This document shows, piece by piece, positions 25,172 to 33,204 of a DNA stretch of 38,239 nucleotides (positions are counted from its first letter, which is position 1; each line of letters starts with the position of its first letter). Source of the DNA: Frankia sp. R82 (GTDB taxonomy: Bacteria; Actinomycetota; Actinomycetes; Frankiales; Frankiaceae). A model generated the notes under the pieces. That model had not been told where the DNA came from. It ran no database searches and worked only from the letters and a program-made list of their open reading frames with translations. The position numbers and the translations under genes were made by a program. The stretch lies in contig NZ_JAMQQG010000040.1 of the NCBI RefSeq assembly GCF_023716925.1, positions 1 through 38,239 of the forward strand, given 5' to 3'.

Positions 25172-26824
25172 TCAATCGGTATGCGAACCTGACGAAGCAA
25201 TCCGATCGAGGATACCTGCAGTATCGGTCCCGGCCGGAAGGGTACCGAAAGCGAGACCCCGGTCACCGGCCAGCCGGGACGTGCAGAACGCATCGGCAAC
25301 CGCCGTCGGCGCATGCTGGACAAGGAGGGAGCCCTGAAGGACGAGCGCGAGACGCTCTACCAGCCGCCGCGCCGTGAACGGCTCGCCGGCGGCGGCAAGC
25401 TGTGGAAGGAGCTGGTCCCAGGCCCGATCGAGCCGCCGGTCCGCACCACGCGCCGCGTCGACCTCGGCAGTCAGGGCCGCCAGCGCCCCGGGCTGACGGC
25501 CCAGCGCCCGCAGAACGTCCAGCGCGTTGACGTTCCCGGCACCTTCCCAGATTCCGTTCAGCGGCGCCTCACGGTACAGGCGGGGCATTCCCGACTCCTC
25601 CACGTAACCGTTTCCGCCCAGGCACTCAAGTGCCTCCACCACCACCCCCGGAACCCGTTTACACACCCAGTACTTCGCCACCGCCGTCGCGACCCGTCGA
25701 AACTCCCGTTCGCTGTCGTCACCACGCACGGACCGGTCCACCGCCCCAGCCACCCGCATCACCAAAGTGGTGGCCGCCTCGGTTTCCACGACGAGATCCG
25801 ACAGCACGTTGCGCATCAACGGCGCGTCCAGGAGCAGGCCACCGAATGCACGTCGGTGCCGGACGTGATGAGCGGCCACCGTCACCGCCGCGCGCATTCC
25901 GGCCGCGGCGGCGAGGGCCGCGTCGAGGCGGGTGAGCGCGACCATCTCGAGAATGACGGCGACACCGCGGCCCTGCTCGCCGACCAGCCAGCCGTGCGTG
26001 TCGTCGAACTCCGGCTCGCTGCTGGCGTTGCTGCGGTTGCCAAGCTTGTCCTTCAGGCGCTGGATGCGGAAGGTGTTGCGGCTGCCGTCGGGCAGTACCC
26101 GCGGGACGAGGAAACACGACAGCCCACCAGGTGCCTGGGCCAGTACCAGGAACACGTCGTTCATCGGTGCGCTGGTGAACCACTTGTGCCCGCGCAGCCG
26201 GAAGGTTCCGTCGGCGGTGGGGGTGGCCGTCGTGGTGTTCGTCCGGACGTCGGACCCGCCCTGCTTCTCGGTCATGCCCATGCCAGCAAGCAGCCCCGCC
26301 TTGGTCTCGGGCACCCGCAGCCCCGGGTCGTACACCCGGCTGGTGAGCAGCGGCTCGTACCGGGCGGCCAGCTCCGGCGCGACCCGCAGGGCCGGAACCG
26401 CCGCGTACGTCATCGACGCCGGACACAGATGCCCTTGTTCCACCGTGCCCCACACCAGGATGTTCGCTGCCCGGGCGACGTGGGCACCGGGGCGCGACCG
26501 CGCCCACGGCGCCCCGGCCATCCCCTCGCGCACGGCCACGTCGAGCAGGGCATGCCAGGCCGGATGGAACTCGACCTCGTCGATCCGGTGCCCGTAGCGA
26601 TCGTGGGTGCGCAGCTCGGGGGGAAACCGGTCGGCCTGCTCGGCCCAGTGCAGGGACTGCTCGGAGCCGGCGAGGGCGCCGAGTCGACACAGGTCGGGCA
26701 GATGCCAGCTCGCACCCTCGCGCGCCAGCGCCGCCCGCAGAGCCGGATCGGCGGACGGATCATGGCCGACCAGTGGCGGCGGCTGATTGGTCACCTGATG
26801 GGTGCTTCCGGTCGGCGAGCTCAT
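25172..26824 (-). CDS. aidB: AidB-type acyl-CoA dehydrogenase family protein
   Basis: A 550-residue flavoprotein of the acyl-CoA dehydrogenase superfamily, close in length to E. coli AidB (541). Motifs: MTEKQGGSDVRTNTT (FAD/substrate region), GHKWFTSAPMND, RIQRLKDKLGNRSNASSE, LEMVALTRLDAALAAAAGMRAAV, RRAFGGLLLDAPLMRNVLSDL, ALECLGGNGYVEESGMPRLYREAPLNGIWEGAGN. AidB is linked to the DNA alkylation response and also binds DNA; that role is known for E. coli only. ATG 26824 is chosen over an upstream frame reaching 27100, because the family homology starts near here and AGGGG precedes it. No ada/alk genes are adjacent. Confidence 0.92.
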   Translation of the reverse strand: MSSPTGSTHQVTNQPPPLVGHDPSADPALRAALAREGASWHLPDLCRLGALAGSEQSLHWAEQADRFPPELRTHDRYGHRIDEVEFHPAWHALLDVAVREGMAGAPWARSRPGAHVARAANILVWGTVEQGHLCPASMTYAAVPALRVAPELAARYEPLLTSRVYDPGLRVPETKAGLLAGMGMTEKQGGSDVRTNTTTATPTADGTFRLRGHKWFTSAPMNDVFLVLAQAPGGLSCFLVPRVLPDGSRNTFRIQRLKDKLGNRSNASSEPEFDDTHGWLVGEQGRGVAVILEMVALTRLDAALAAAAGMRAAVTVAAHHVRHRRAFGGLLLDAPLMRNVLSDLVVETEAATTLVMRVAGAVDRSVRGDDSEREFRRVATAVAKYWVCKRVPGVVVEALECLGGNGYVEESGMPRLYREAPLNGIWEGAGNVNALDVLRALGRQPGALAALTAEVDAARGADRRLDRAWDQLLPQLAAAGEPFTARRLVERLALVLQGSLLVQHAPTAVADAFCTSRLAGDRGLAFGTLPAGTDTAGILDRIASSGSHTD

Positions 26825-27312
26825 CGTGACCCCTGCCTCCTCTTCCGCTGCCTGCCCGACCACGATGCGCCACCCGTCCGTCGCCGGCCAGTACCGCCGA
26901 CCGGACCATCGGAGATGTCGGACTGGCCCGCCGACATCCGTACCAGGACGGCGCCGGTCAGCCTGCGGCAATTCACGGGGGAGCCGCGGGCCGATGTGCT
27001 GCCCACACCATCCCCGGGCCAACCGGTGGGCCGACCGACGACGTGTTAATTGATTCCGCCGACCGCGGTCTCCTGGCACGCACTGGTTATCCACGTGCAT
27101 CGGCCGGCATCCGCCGGGCAGGCGGTCAGCCTGGACCGCAAACAGCGTGACGGTGCCGGCCGGGGCGGCGAGACCCGGCCGGATCGTCCGGGTCTCGCCG
27201 CCCGATGTCGCCGCGGGTCACCCGGGGGCGGGCCTGACCCGGCCCGCAGTGATGTGCGTCGGGCCGCGATCATCTGGTCCTGCTCCGCAACCCTGACTGG
27301 AGTTAGTCAATC
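26825..27312. other. Intergenic region upstream of aidB with a 16-bp hairpin
   Basis: About 490 bp with no convincing gene. It must hold the aidB promoter. The main structure is the perfect hairpin at 27163-27203. Just before the small ORF, TGACT/AGTCA (27294-27298, 27305-27309) form a small hairpin with GGAG in its loop. Confidence 0.5.
27163..27203. terminator. Perfect 16-bp hairpin (orphan terminator-like)
   Basis: Arms 27163-27178 and 27188-27203 are perfectly complementary around a 9-nt loop. It is not downstream of any recognised gene, and no T-tract follows. It may shield aidB's promoter region from transcription arriving from the right. Confidence 0.6.
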
Positions 27313-27585
27313 GTGCCATTACACAGAGCACTCACAGATGCGGAAAGTGACGACCTTCACCTGCTGCATCGATTACTGAAGGTCAGCAATAAGACACGGA
27401 TCATCGCCGCCCTCCATCCACTCTCGCCCCCCTCTCCAGCACGCAAGGTCATGGTCGAGAGCATGGATCTCAAAAAATATCACCCAGAGATTTTGGATCG
27501 CTACTTTCAGTATCCGCAATCCTGCGCTACGGAGAATCGACGAGTCCGCCTCCGGGACGTCTCCGAACCACTCCATTGCCACTGA
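27313..27585 (+). CDS. Small hypothetical ORF in an A/T-richer island
   Basis: An unrecognised 90-residue frame from GTG. It starts RALTDAESDDLHLLHRLL, then KVSNKTRIIAALHPLS, and later MDLKKYHPEILDRYFQYPQSC. Composition is clearly less GC-rich than the rest of the window, with codons such as TTA, AAA and AAT, which suggests acquired DNA. TGGAG lies ~10 nt upstream in a hairpin loop. The beginning recalls the LTDxE...L start of some transposases, but I see no DDE motif or terminal repeats, so I do not call it one. Confidence 0.3.
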   Translation: MPLHRALTDAESDDLHLLHRLLKVSNKTRIIAALHPLSPPSPARKVMVESMDLKKYHPEILDRYFQYPQSCATENRRVRLRDVSEPLHCH

Positions 27586-27612
27586 CCACACACTGCGCAG
27601 TCGGGGCGCAGC

Positions 27613-27656
27613 CATACGAGTGGGGGCACCGAAATCTGTCGGCAGATACTCGTATG
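27613..27656 (+). promoter_or_regulatory. Nested hairpin in the leader of the double GGDEF gene
   Basis: CATACGAGT (27613-27621) pairs perfectly with ACTCGTATG (27648-27656). Inside, ATCTG (27634-27638) pairs with CAGAT (27643-27647) around TCGG, directly stacked on the outer stem, leaving a 12-nt one-sided bulge GGGGGCACCGAA. This is well-ordered RNA-like structure 50-95 nt before the GTG start. It does not match the c-di-GMP riboswitch classes I know. Confidence 0.55.
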
Positions 27657-27664
27657 CTCAGCCC

Positions 27665-27688
27665 TTATCGGGTGCATTTGGCCGATAA
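27665..27688 (+). promoter_or_regulatory. Second leader hairpin of the double GGDEF gene
   Basis: TTATCGG (27665-27671) pairs with CCGATAA (27682-27688) around a 10-nt loop, and the stem runs directly into AAAAGGA, the likely ribosome binding region. The start GTG is at 27707, ~14 nt from the GGA. The pairing could modulate access to the ribosome site. Confidence 0.5.
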
Positions 27689-27706
27689 AAGGAATTTTCA
27701 CTCACG

Positions 27707-30700
27707 GTGAGATCCGTCGAGTCCGGATGGTGTGGTCGGACGGGGCAGGACATGTGTGGACGTGGCCGCAGCGGCCAGCGGGAGGCTCGCGCACGCTCGC
27801 GCCTCCTGCAGCCCGCGGCCGTGCTGCTGGCCGTGGCCATCCTCGGTGCGCTGGCACTCGTGCTGGGCAATGATCTGCTGCGACGCGAAGAACAGGCTCG
27901 GCTGGCGGCCCGTGCTGCCCTGGTCGAACGGCTCTCGGGTTGGGAGTCCACCAGCGCATCGCCCGCCCTGCTGGCCGCCGCCGCGCACAGTCTGCCCTTC
28001 CGCCCGGGCGACCCGGCCAACGCGGATCTGCTGCTGCGGCTGCAGATCTCCGCCTCAGGCGATGTGAACCACCTGCTGGTTCTGCTGGACCGGGATGGCC
28101 GGGTCAGTGCCGCCTACCCGGCAGGCGCCAGGGTGGAGGCGGCCACGCTCGGCAGGGCGTGGTCTGCCGCGCTGGCGGGGCGCTCCGGTCTGTCCCCCGT
28201 CATCGTCGAGGGTGCGCTGCCACGGCGGGCAACGCTCGTCCCGATCGGTGGGCCGCTGCCCTGGGCAGTGCTGGTCGCGGTGTCGACCGATCAGGTCCAC
28301 CTGATCATCGGCGACGGCATGGCCGCGTTACTCGGTGCCGGTGCCGGCACCGTGTCCACGGTCGACCCCACCGGCGTCGCGCTGACCAGCACCGACCCGG
28401 CCGCCGTGGGCACCCACATCGTCGACGCCGCCGAACTGGCCACCTCCACGACCACCCGCGGCACCGGCACCGGCAGCTCGGTCGCACCGGCTTCGGGCAC
28501 CCACATCTGGCGCACCTGCGGACCCGACGGCGAGGTCGTCAACATCGCCGCCCGGCAGACGGGGACGGGCTATTTCACCTACTTCCGGCAACCCGCTGGC
28601 TCGCTGTACTCCGACCTGCGTTCCCGCGGCCACCGCCGCAACCTGACGCTGTTGTGCGTGGCCCTGACGGCCACCCTGAGCATTCTGTTCATCGCACTGC
28701 GGCGCGCACTGTCGGCCCGCCAGACCGAGAACTGGTTACGCTCCCTGTTCGCCGCGGCCAGCGACATCGTGCTCGTCACCGATCGGACCACGGCCATGGT
28801 GTTCGTCAGTCCGGCGATCGAGACGATGCTCGGATATCGTGCAGCCGACTGGTCGGGACGCCCCGTCACCGACCTCGCGCATCGGGACGATGCCCACCGG
28901 CTGCGCCGTCTGGTCGAGGACCCGGACCAGGCACACGGCTCGGAACTCGGCCTACGGTTACGCACCGCTTCGGGCGGCATCGCCTGGTTCGACGTGGCCG
29001 CCCGGCCGCTGCCCGCTCACGGCAGCCCCACCGAAATGATCATTACCTGCCACGCCGCCGGTCAGCGCAAGCGCCTGCTCGACCAGCTCACCCATCAGGC
29101 CCGCCACGACGCTCTCACCGGCCTGCTCAACCGATCGGCCTTCACCGAACGGCTAGCCGCCGCGGTGGGCGCCGCCACGGCCGAAGACAGCACCGCCACG
29201 GCCGGGAGCACCGGACGGCCGCTCGCGGTGCTGTTCGTCGACCTCGACCGGTTCAAGCCCGTGAACGACACCTTCGGGCATCTCGCCGGCGACCGGGTGC
29301 TGCGCGAGATCGGCACCCGGCTGCGGGCGGAACTCGGGCCACGGGCCGCCGGCGCCCGGTTCGGCGGCGACGAGTTCGGCATCCTGCTGCCCGACACCGA
29401 CGCCCGCGCCGCCGGCGAGGCGGCCACCCGCATCATCTGCTCCTTCGGACGGCCGGTCTTCATCGACGACGACACCGCGGTGCGGGTCGCCGCCAGCGTC
29501 GGCATCGCCCTCACCGACGTGGCCACCCCGACCGAGTCGCTGCTCCAGTTCGCAGACCAGGCCATGTACCAGGCCAAACAGCTCGGCCCTGGCCGTTTCG
29601 CACTGCGGGTGGGCAGCGCCCTCGACACGCACCCGTCCACCGGCTGGCGTAGCCGGCACACCGTCGGCGGCTTCACCGTGATCGAACCTGCCGACGACAG
29701 CCGACGCGACGCCATCGCCCTGGAGACCCACCGGTCGAGCCCGCACCGGTCCCCCGAGCGGGCCGGCACTGGTAGCCCGCAGGTCCCCTCCCAGCCGGGC
29801 GCTGGCCCGCAGGATTCCCGTCCGCCGGGGGCCGGCCCGCAGCACCCCGCCACCCGGGCCCGCAGTGACCGGGGCGCACCGCGACGCGGCCGGCGGCATC
29901 GGTCGCGGACCCGATGGTCGTCCACCCGGCGGGGGCGGACCCGGGGCACCCGTCGGGCACGCCGGGCATACGGCGTACTGCCGAGCGTCATCAGCCTGCT
30001 GGTCCTGGCCATGATGATCCTGGCCAGTGCGACGACCATCGTGGCAGTCGAGCACACCAACCAGCGCCGCCTCGACGACCGACAGATCCGGCAGGCCACG
30101 CAGCTGGCGAACACGACAGCAAAGATCATCTCCCAGCTCAACCAGCCGAGCTATCTGATCGCCCCGATCTCCGCGCTCCCCTGGTCGCTGACCGACCGGG
30201 CGGCCGATGCCCGGACGCTGGACTCGATCGCCGGTCCCGACCTGTCCACTCCGGACGTCGTGCTCGCCCTCGTCGATCTCGGTGGCCAGCCGCTCGCGGT
30301 GCGCCCGTCCGGGGCGAAGGTGCCGATCGACCCGGGCAGCCGGGTCTGGGAGCTCGCCCGCGACGGCGGCCTAAACGTTGTGGTGGCCGGCCCCACCACG
30401 CCGCGCCAGGGACTCCACCCGCCGGTCGACGACGTCCTGGCGGTCAGCGTCGTTCCGGTCCGGCGTGACGGCCGCGATGTCGCCTTTCTCCTGCTCACCC
30501 GAGCCCTGACCCGGGCGTCCGTCGCGGAGCTGGCCAGGGCGCTGGGCATCCTGCCCGACAGTGGACAGACCAGCGGGACGACGAACGCGTCCAGTCCGAC
30601 CGGGCGGTCCCGCCCCGCCATCACGATCACCCTGGTCGATGCCGACGGCCACGCGGTGATCTCGACCGACCGCGCTCTCCTGGGACGGACGCTGGTCGAC

Positions 30701-31855
30701 CCCGCCCAGCTGCGATCGGTCCGGCCAGGTAACAGCCGGCAGGTGGTGCTGCGCACCGCAGGCGGTGCGCAGCTCGCCGACGTGGGCGTCATCCCGGCCG
30801 TGCCCAGGCCGTACTACCTGGTCCTGCGCCAGGACGGCCGGATGGTCGAGGGCCCGTCACCCGGCCGTCCGGCCAGCGACCTGGTCGTGTACGCGCTGGT
30901 GATCGTCACCGCTGCCGCGCTGCTGTGGACCCTGCTGCGGGAGAGTCAGCGGACCCGGCGGGAGGGCGCCCGGCTGACCATGCTGCTCCACGAGTCCCAC
31001 GACATCGTGGTGGTGCTCAACCGGGCCGGCCGCGCCACGTTCATCACCTCGGCGGTCGAGGGTCTGCTCGGCCACCGGGCGGTCCACCTGCTGGGTCGAC
31101 CGCTGCTCGACCTCGTCCACCCCGGCGATCGGGCGGCGGTGCAGGCCTACCTCGACGCGCACCCGTGCGGCGGGGCGAGTCCGGGCCCGGACTCCCTGCT
31201 GGACATCCGCCTGTACACCGCCACCGGCGACCACCGCTGGTTCGACCTCGCGGCCGCCCGGCGCGCCGGGCCACTGGGGCGCGATCTGATGGTGACCTGC
31301 CATGAGGTCGGCGAACGCCGTCGGCTGCAGGCCAGGATCTGGTGGCAGGCCAGCCACGACACCCTCACCGGCCTCGGCAGTCGGATAGGCCTCGCCGACC
31401 GGCTCGACCGGCTCGCCGACGCCCGCACCCCGTTCACGATCCTGCTGATCGACCTGGACGACTTCAAGCCGGTGAACGACACCTTCGGCCACCATGTCGG
31501 CGACGAGGTGCTGCGGGTCATCGCGACCCGCCTCGTCGCGATCGCCGGTGTCGCCCCGGACGACGTGTTCCGCCTCGGCGGCGACGAGTTCCTCATCGTG
31601 CTACCCGAGGCCGACGAGAGCGCCGTGCGCACCATCCTGACCGATGCCCGCCGGACCATCGCCACCCCGGTGGACGTCGCCGGTCGGACCTTCACCATTC
31701 GCGCTGCCGTCGGCGTCGCGTCCTCCCGCGGCCTGACCGGTCCCGACCCGGGCAGGCCCGACCCGGATGCCGTCATCCGCCGCGCCGACGCGGCCATGTA
31801 CGCCGCCAAGCGCACGTCCCGCGGACCCAGGCAGATGCACCCCACCCCCCGCTGA
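27707..31855 (+). CDS. Double-module membrane diguanylate cyclase: two (sensor-PAS-GGDEF) units in one protein
   Basis: A 1,382-residue protein with two copies of the same layout. Module 1: TM1 (~34-53), extracytoplasmic sensor region (~54-311), TM2 (~312-331), PAS (~345-445), GGDEF domain with GGDEF at 553-557. A basic, Pro/Arg-rich linker (~640-755) follows. Module 2: TM3 (~760-783), extracytoplasmic region, TM4 (~1059-1077), PAS (~1085-1190), GGDEF at 1291-1295. Both GGDEF domains keep FKPVNDTFGH and the catalytic loop, so both could make c-di-GMP; neither has the RxxD inhibitory site upstream. No EAL domain is present. One chain with both could form the required GGDEF dimer internally. 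GTG 27707 is the start used; ATG 27752 is an alternative. Confidence 0.9.
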   Translation: MRSVESGWCGRTGQDMCGRGRSGQREARARSRLLQPAAVLLAVAILGALALVLGNDLLRREEQARLAARAALVERLSGWESTSASPALLAAAAHSLPFRPGDPANADLLLRLQISASGDVNHLLVLLDRDGRVSAAYPAGARVEAATLGRAWSAALAGRSGLSPVIVEGALPRRATLVPIGGPLPWAVLVAVSTDQVHLIIGDGMAALLGAGAGTVSTVDPTGVALTSTDPAAVGTHIVDAAELATSTTTRGTGTGSSVAPASGTHIWRTCGPDGEVVNIAARQTGTGYFTYFRQPAGSLYSDLRSRGHRRNLTLLCVALTATLSILFIALRRALSARQTENWLRSLFAAASDIVLVTDRTTAMVFVSPAIETMLGYRAADWSGRPVTDLAHRDDAHRLRRLVEDPDQAHGSELGLRLRTASGGIAWFDVAARPLPAHGSPTEMIITCHAAGQRKRLLDQLTHQARHDALTGLLNRSAFTERLAAAVGAATAEDSTATAGSTGRPLAVLFVDLDRFKPVNDTFGHLAGDRVLREIGTRLRAELGPRAAGARFGGDEFGILLPDTDARAAGEAATRIICSFGRPVFIDDDTAVRVAASVGIALTDVATPTESLLQFADQAMYQAKQLGPGRFALRVGSALDTHPSTGWRSRHTVGGFTVIEPADDSRRDAIALETHRSSPHRSPERAGTGSPQVPSQPGAGPQDSRPPGAGPQHPATRARSDRGAPRRGRRHRSRTRWSSTRRGRTRGTRRARRAYGVLPSVISLLVLAMMILASATTIVAVEHTNQRRLDDRQIRQATQLANTTAKIISQLNQPSYLIAPISALPWSLTDRAADARTLDSIAGPDLSTPDVVLALVDLGGQPLAVRPSGAKVPIDPGSRVWELARDGGLNVVVAGPTTPRQGLHPPVDDVLAVSVVPVRRDGRDVAFLLLTRALTRASVAELARALGILPDSGQTSGTTNASSPTGRSRPAITITLVDADGHAVISTDRALLGRTLVDPAQLRSVRPGNSRQVVLRTAGGAQLADVGVIPAVPRPYYLVLRQDGRMVEGPSPGRPASDLVVYALVIVTAAALLWTLLRESQRTRREGARLTMLLHESHDIVVVLNRAGRATFITSAVEGLLGHRAVHLLGRPLLDLVHPGDRAAVQAYLDAHPCGGASPGPDSLLDIRLYTATGDHRWFDLAAARRAGPLGRDLMVTCHEVGERRRLQARIWWQASHDTLTGLGSRIGLADRLDRLADARTPFTILLIDLDDFKPVNDTFGHHVGDEVLRVIATRLVAIAGVAPDDVFRLGGDEFLIVLPEADESAVRTILTDARRTIATPVDVAGRTFTIRAAVGVASSRGLTGPDPGRPDPDAVIRRADAAMYAAKRTSRGPRQMHPTPR

Positions 31856-31865
31856 CGCACCCGGC

Positions 31866-31915
31866 CGCCACCGCCCGCCCACCGCCACCGCCCGCCCGCC
31901 GGTCGACCGACCGGC
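31866..31915. terminator. Hairpin between convergent genes, preceded by CCGCC repeats
   Basis: GCCGGTC (31898-31904) and GACCGGC (31909-31915) form a 7-bp stem with a 4-nt loop between the converging double GGDEF gene and the kinase-like gene. Just before it, a 17-bp C-rich unit is repeated (31866-31900). Confidence 0.55.
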
Positions 31916-31953
31916 CGACGAGAGCGCAGGTCAGCGGGCGACCCGGCGGCGGG

Positions 31954-32616
31954 TCAGCGCGACGGGGTGGCGGCGGTGGAACGGGCGAGGTGGAGGGTGG
32001 CGGTCCAGCGGGCAGCCTCGGCATCGTGGCGCAGGTCAGCGCCGATCAGCTGGGCGAGCGGACGCAGCCGGCCGGCGCGCGCCTCGTCCGCCGGCGGCTC
32101 GTGCCCGGACGGACGCACCCCCAGGCGCAGGTCCACCCCCGCGGGGCCGGTGCGCACCGACAGCCAGGCTCGCTCGCCGGTGGCGTGCGGGTTGCTCGCC
32201 ATCAACAGCACCTGGACGGCGGCCAGGACCACCGCGATCTCCGCATCGCTCGGCGGGTTCTCCTCCAGGTGCAGCTCGGTGTCGAGCCGGTCCACAAGCA
32301 GGCCGGCGACGCGCTGGTCGAGGCCGGCGGTCAGGGCGGCCGGAGCGTCATGGCCGAGGCGGAAGATGCTGGGTGGCAGCTGCAGCTCGAAGGTGGTGGC
32401 GCGCAGCCGGTCCTCGATCTCCACGACCCGTTCGGCGAGCTCGCCGGGCAGGCGGCGGCGCACACTCGCCAGTTCCAGCAGAACGGCGGTGAACTCCTGC
32501 ATCGGCCCGTCATGCAGCCGGACGGCCATCGCCCGTTGGCCCCGTTCCTGGAGCGCGACCAACAGCCGCAGCAGCTCGTCCGGCCGGGCCTCGGTCCCAC
32601 CGCCGCGGGTGCTCAT
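31954..32616 (-). CDS. DesK-like histidine kinase fragment with degenerate ATP domain
   Basis: A 220-residue soluble protein. MAVRLHDGPMQEFTAVLLELASVRRRL contains a HisKA_3-type phosphoacceptor box with His35. The remainder follows the length of a HATPase domain (LLMASNPHATGERAWLSV takes the place of the N-box), but the G1/G2 glycine boxes are absent, so it probably cannot bind ATP in the normal way. It may act as a phosphotransfer protein. Its ATG overlaps the stop of the response-regulator gene (ATGA, 32613-32616), so the two are co-translated. Convergent with the double GGDEF gene. Confidence 0.65.
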   Translation of the reverse strand: MSTRGGGTEARPDELLRLLVALQERGQRAMAVRLHDGPMQEFTAVLLELASVRRRLPGELAERVVEIEDRLRATTFELQLPPSIFRLGHDAPAALTAGLDQRVAGLLVDRLDTELHLEENPPSDAEIAVVLAAVQVLLMASNPHATGERAWLSVRTGPAGVDLRLGVRPSGHEPPADEARAGRLRPLAQLIGADLRHDAEAARWTATLHLARSTAATPSR

Positions 32617-33071
32617 CCGCGTTCGGGCGTGCCGGCGGGGTCGGCGGCAGCGGCGGGCAGCAGCCGCCGGATCTCGGCGACGATCTGCTCGGCGGTGAAC
32701 GGCTTGCCCACCACGGGGATGTCCGACGGGAGCTCGTCGAGGCCGGGTGCGCCGGTGAGCAGCAGGCAGCGCCGCACCACCGCCGGGTCGCCGCGGCGCA
32801 GTTCGTCCACCAGATCGGTGCCGGGACGCCCCTGCAGACGGACGTCGATGATGATCGCGTCATACCCGGCGGGGTCCAGCCGCAGCGCCTGCGCCACCGA
32901 CCCGGCCTCACTGACCTCGAAGCCGGCGGCGTGCAGAATCCGGCTGAGCAGACTACGCAGCATGTCGTTGTCGTCCACGACGAGCACCCGCGCCGCGCGG
33001 GCGACCCGAGCCGGCCGGCCGCCCGTGTCGTCCCCGCCGTCGGCGGGCGTGCCGGTCGACGGACCGTTCAT
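32613..33071 (-). CDS. Single-domain response regulator (REC)
   Basis: A 152-residue protein with a Gly/Pro-rich leader (~1-28) and a CheY-like receiver: acidic pair VLVVDDND, phosphoacceptor Asp76 in AIIIDVRLQGRPG, LLLTGAP and the conserved Lys in VGKPFT. No output domain is present, so it works by protein contact or phosphotransfer. ATG 33071 has a GGGGGCGAG motif directly before it; an in-frame start at 33104 is less likely. It lies between the hybrid kinase (133 bp upstream) and the kinase-like gene (overlapping), giving a probable phosphorelay cassette. Confidence 0.9.
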   Translation of the reverse strand: MNGPSTGTPADGGDDTGGRPARVARAARVLVVDDNDMLRSLLSRILHAAGFEVSEAGSVAQALRLDPAGYDAIIIDVRLQGRPGTDLVDELRRGDPAVVRRCLLLTGAPGLDELPSDIPVVGKPFTAEQIVAEIRRLLPAAAADPAGTPERG

Positions 33072-33204
33072 CTCGCCCCCAGGTTCACCGCGCCGCCCGT
33101 CCACGGTAGGCGGGATCTGTCCTCGCCAACCTACCGGTAGCGACGCACTCGCCCAGGGCAGCCAAGGACAGTGGTGGTCCCTCCCGCGGGGTTTTTCGCG
33201 GCCT

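Noticed and set aside
25313-27049. Long plus-strand frame opposite aidB
   Set aside because: Antisense to a full-length AidB-type gene with all family motifs; no ribosome site or domain is seen.
27313-27585. IS630-like transposase remnant
   Set aside because: Only a faint resemblance at the N-terminus; there are no DDE residues, terminal inverted repeats or target-site duplication.
27613-27700. c-di-GMP riboswitch before the GGDEF gene
   Set aside because: The conserved GEMM-I or GEMM-II core motifs are not present; only the structure and context are suggestive.
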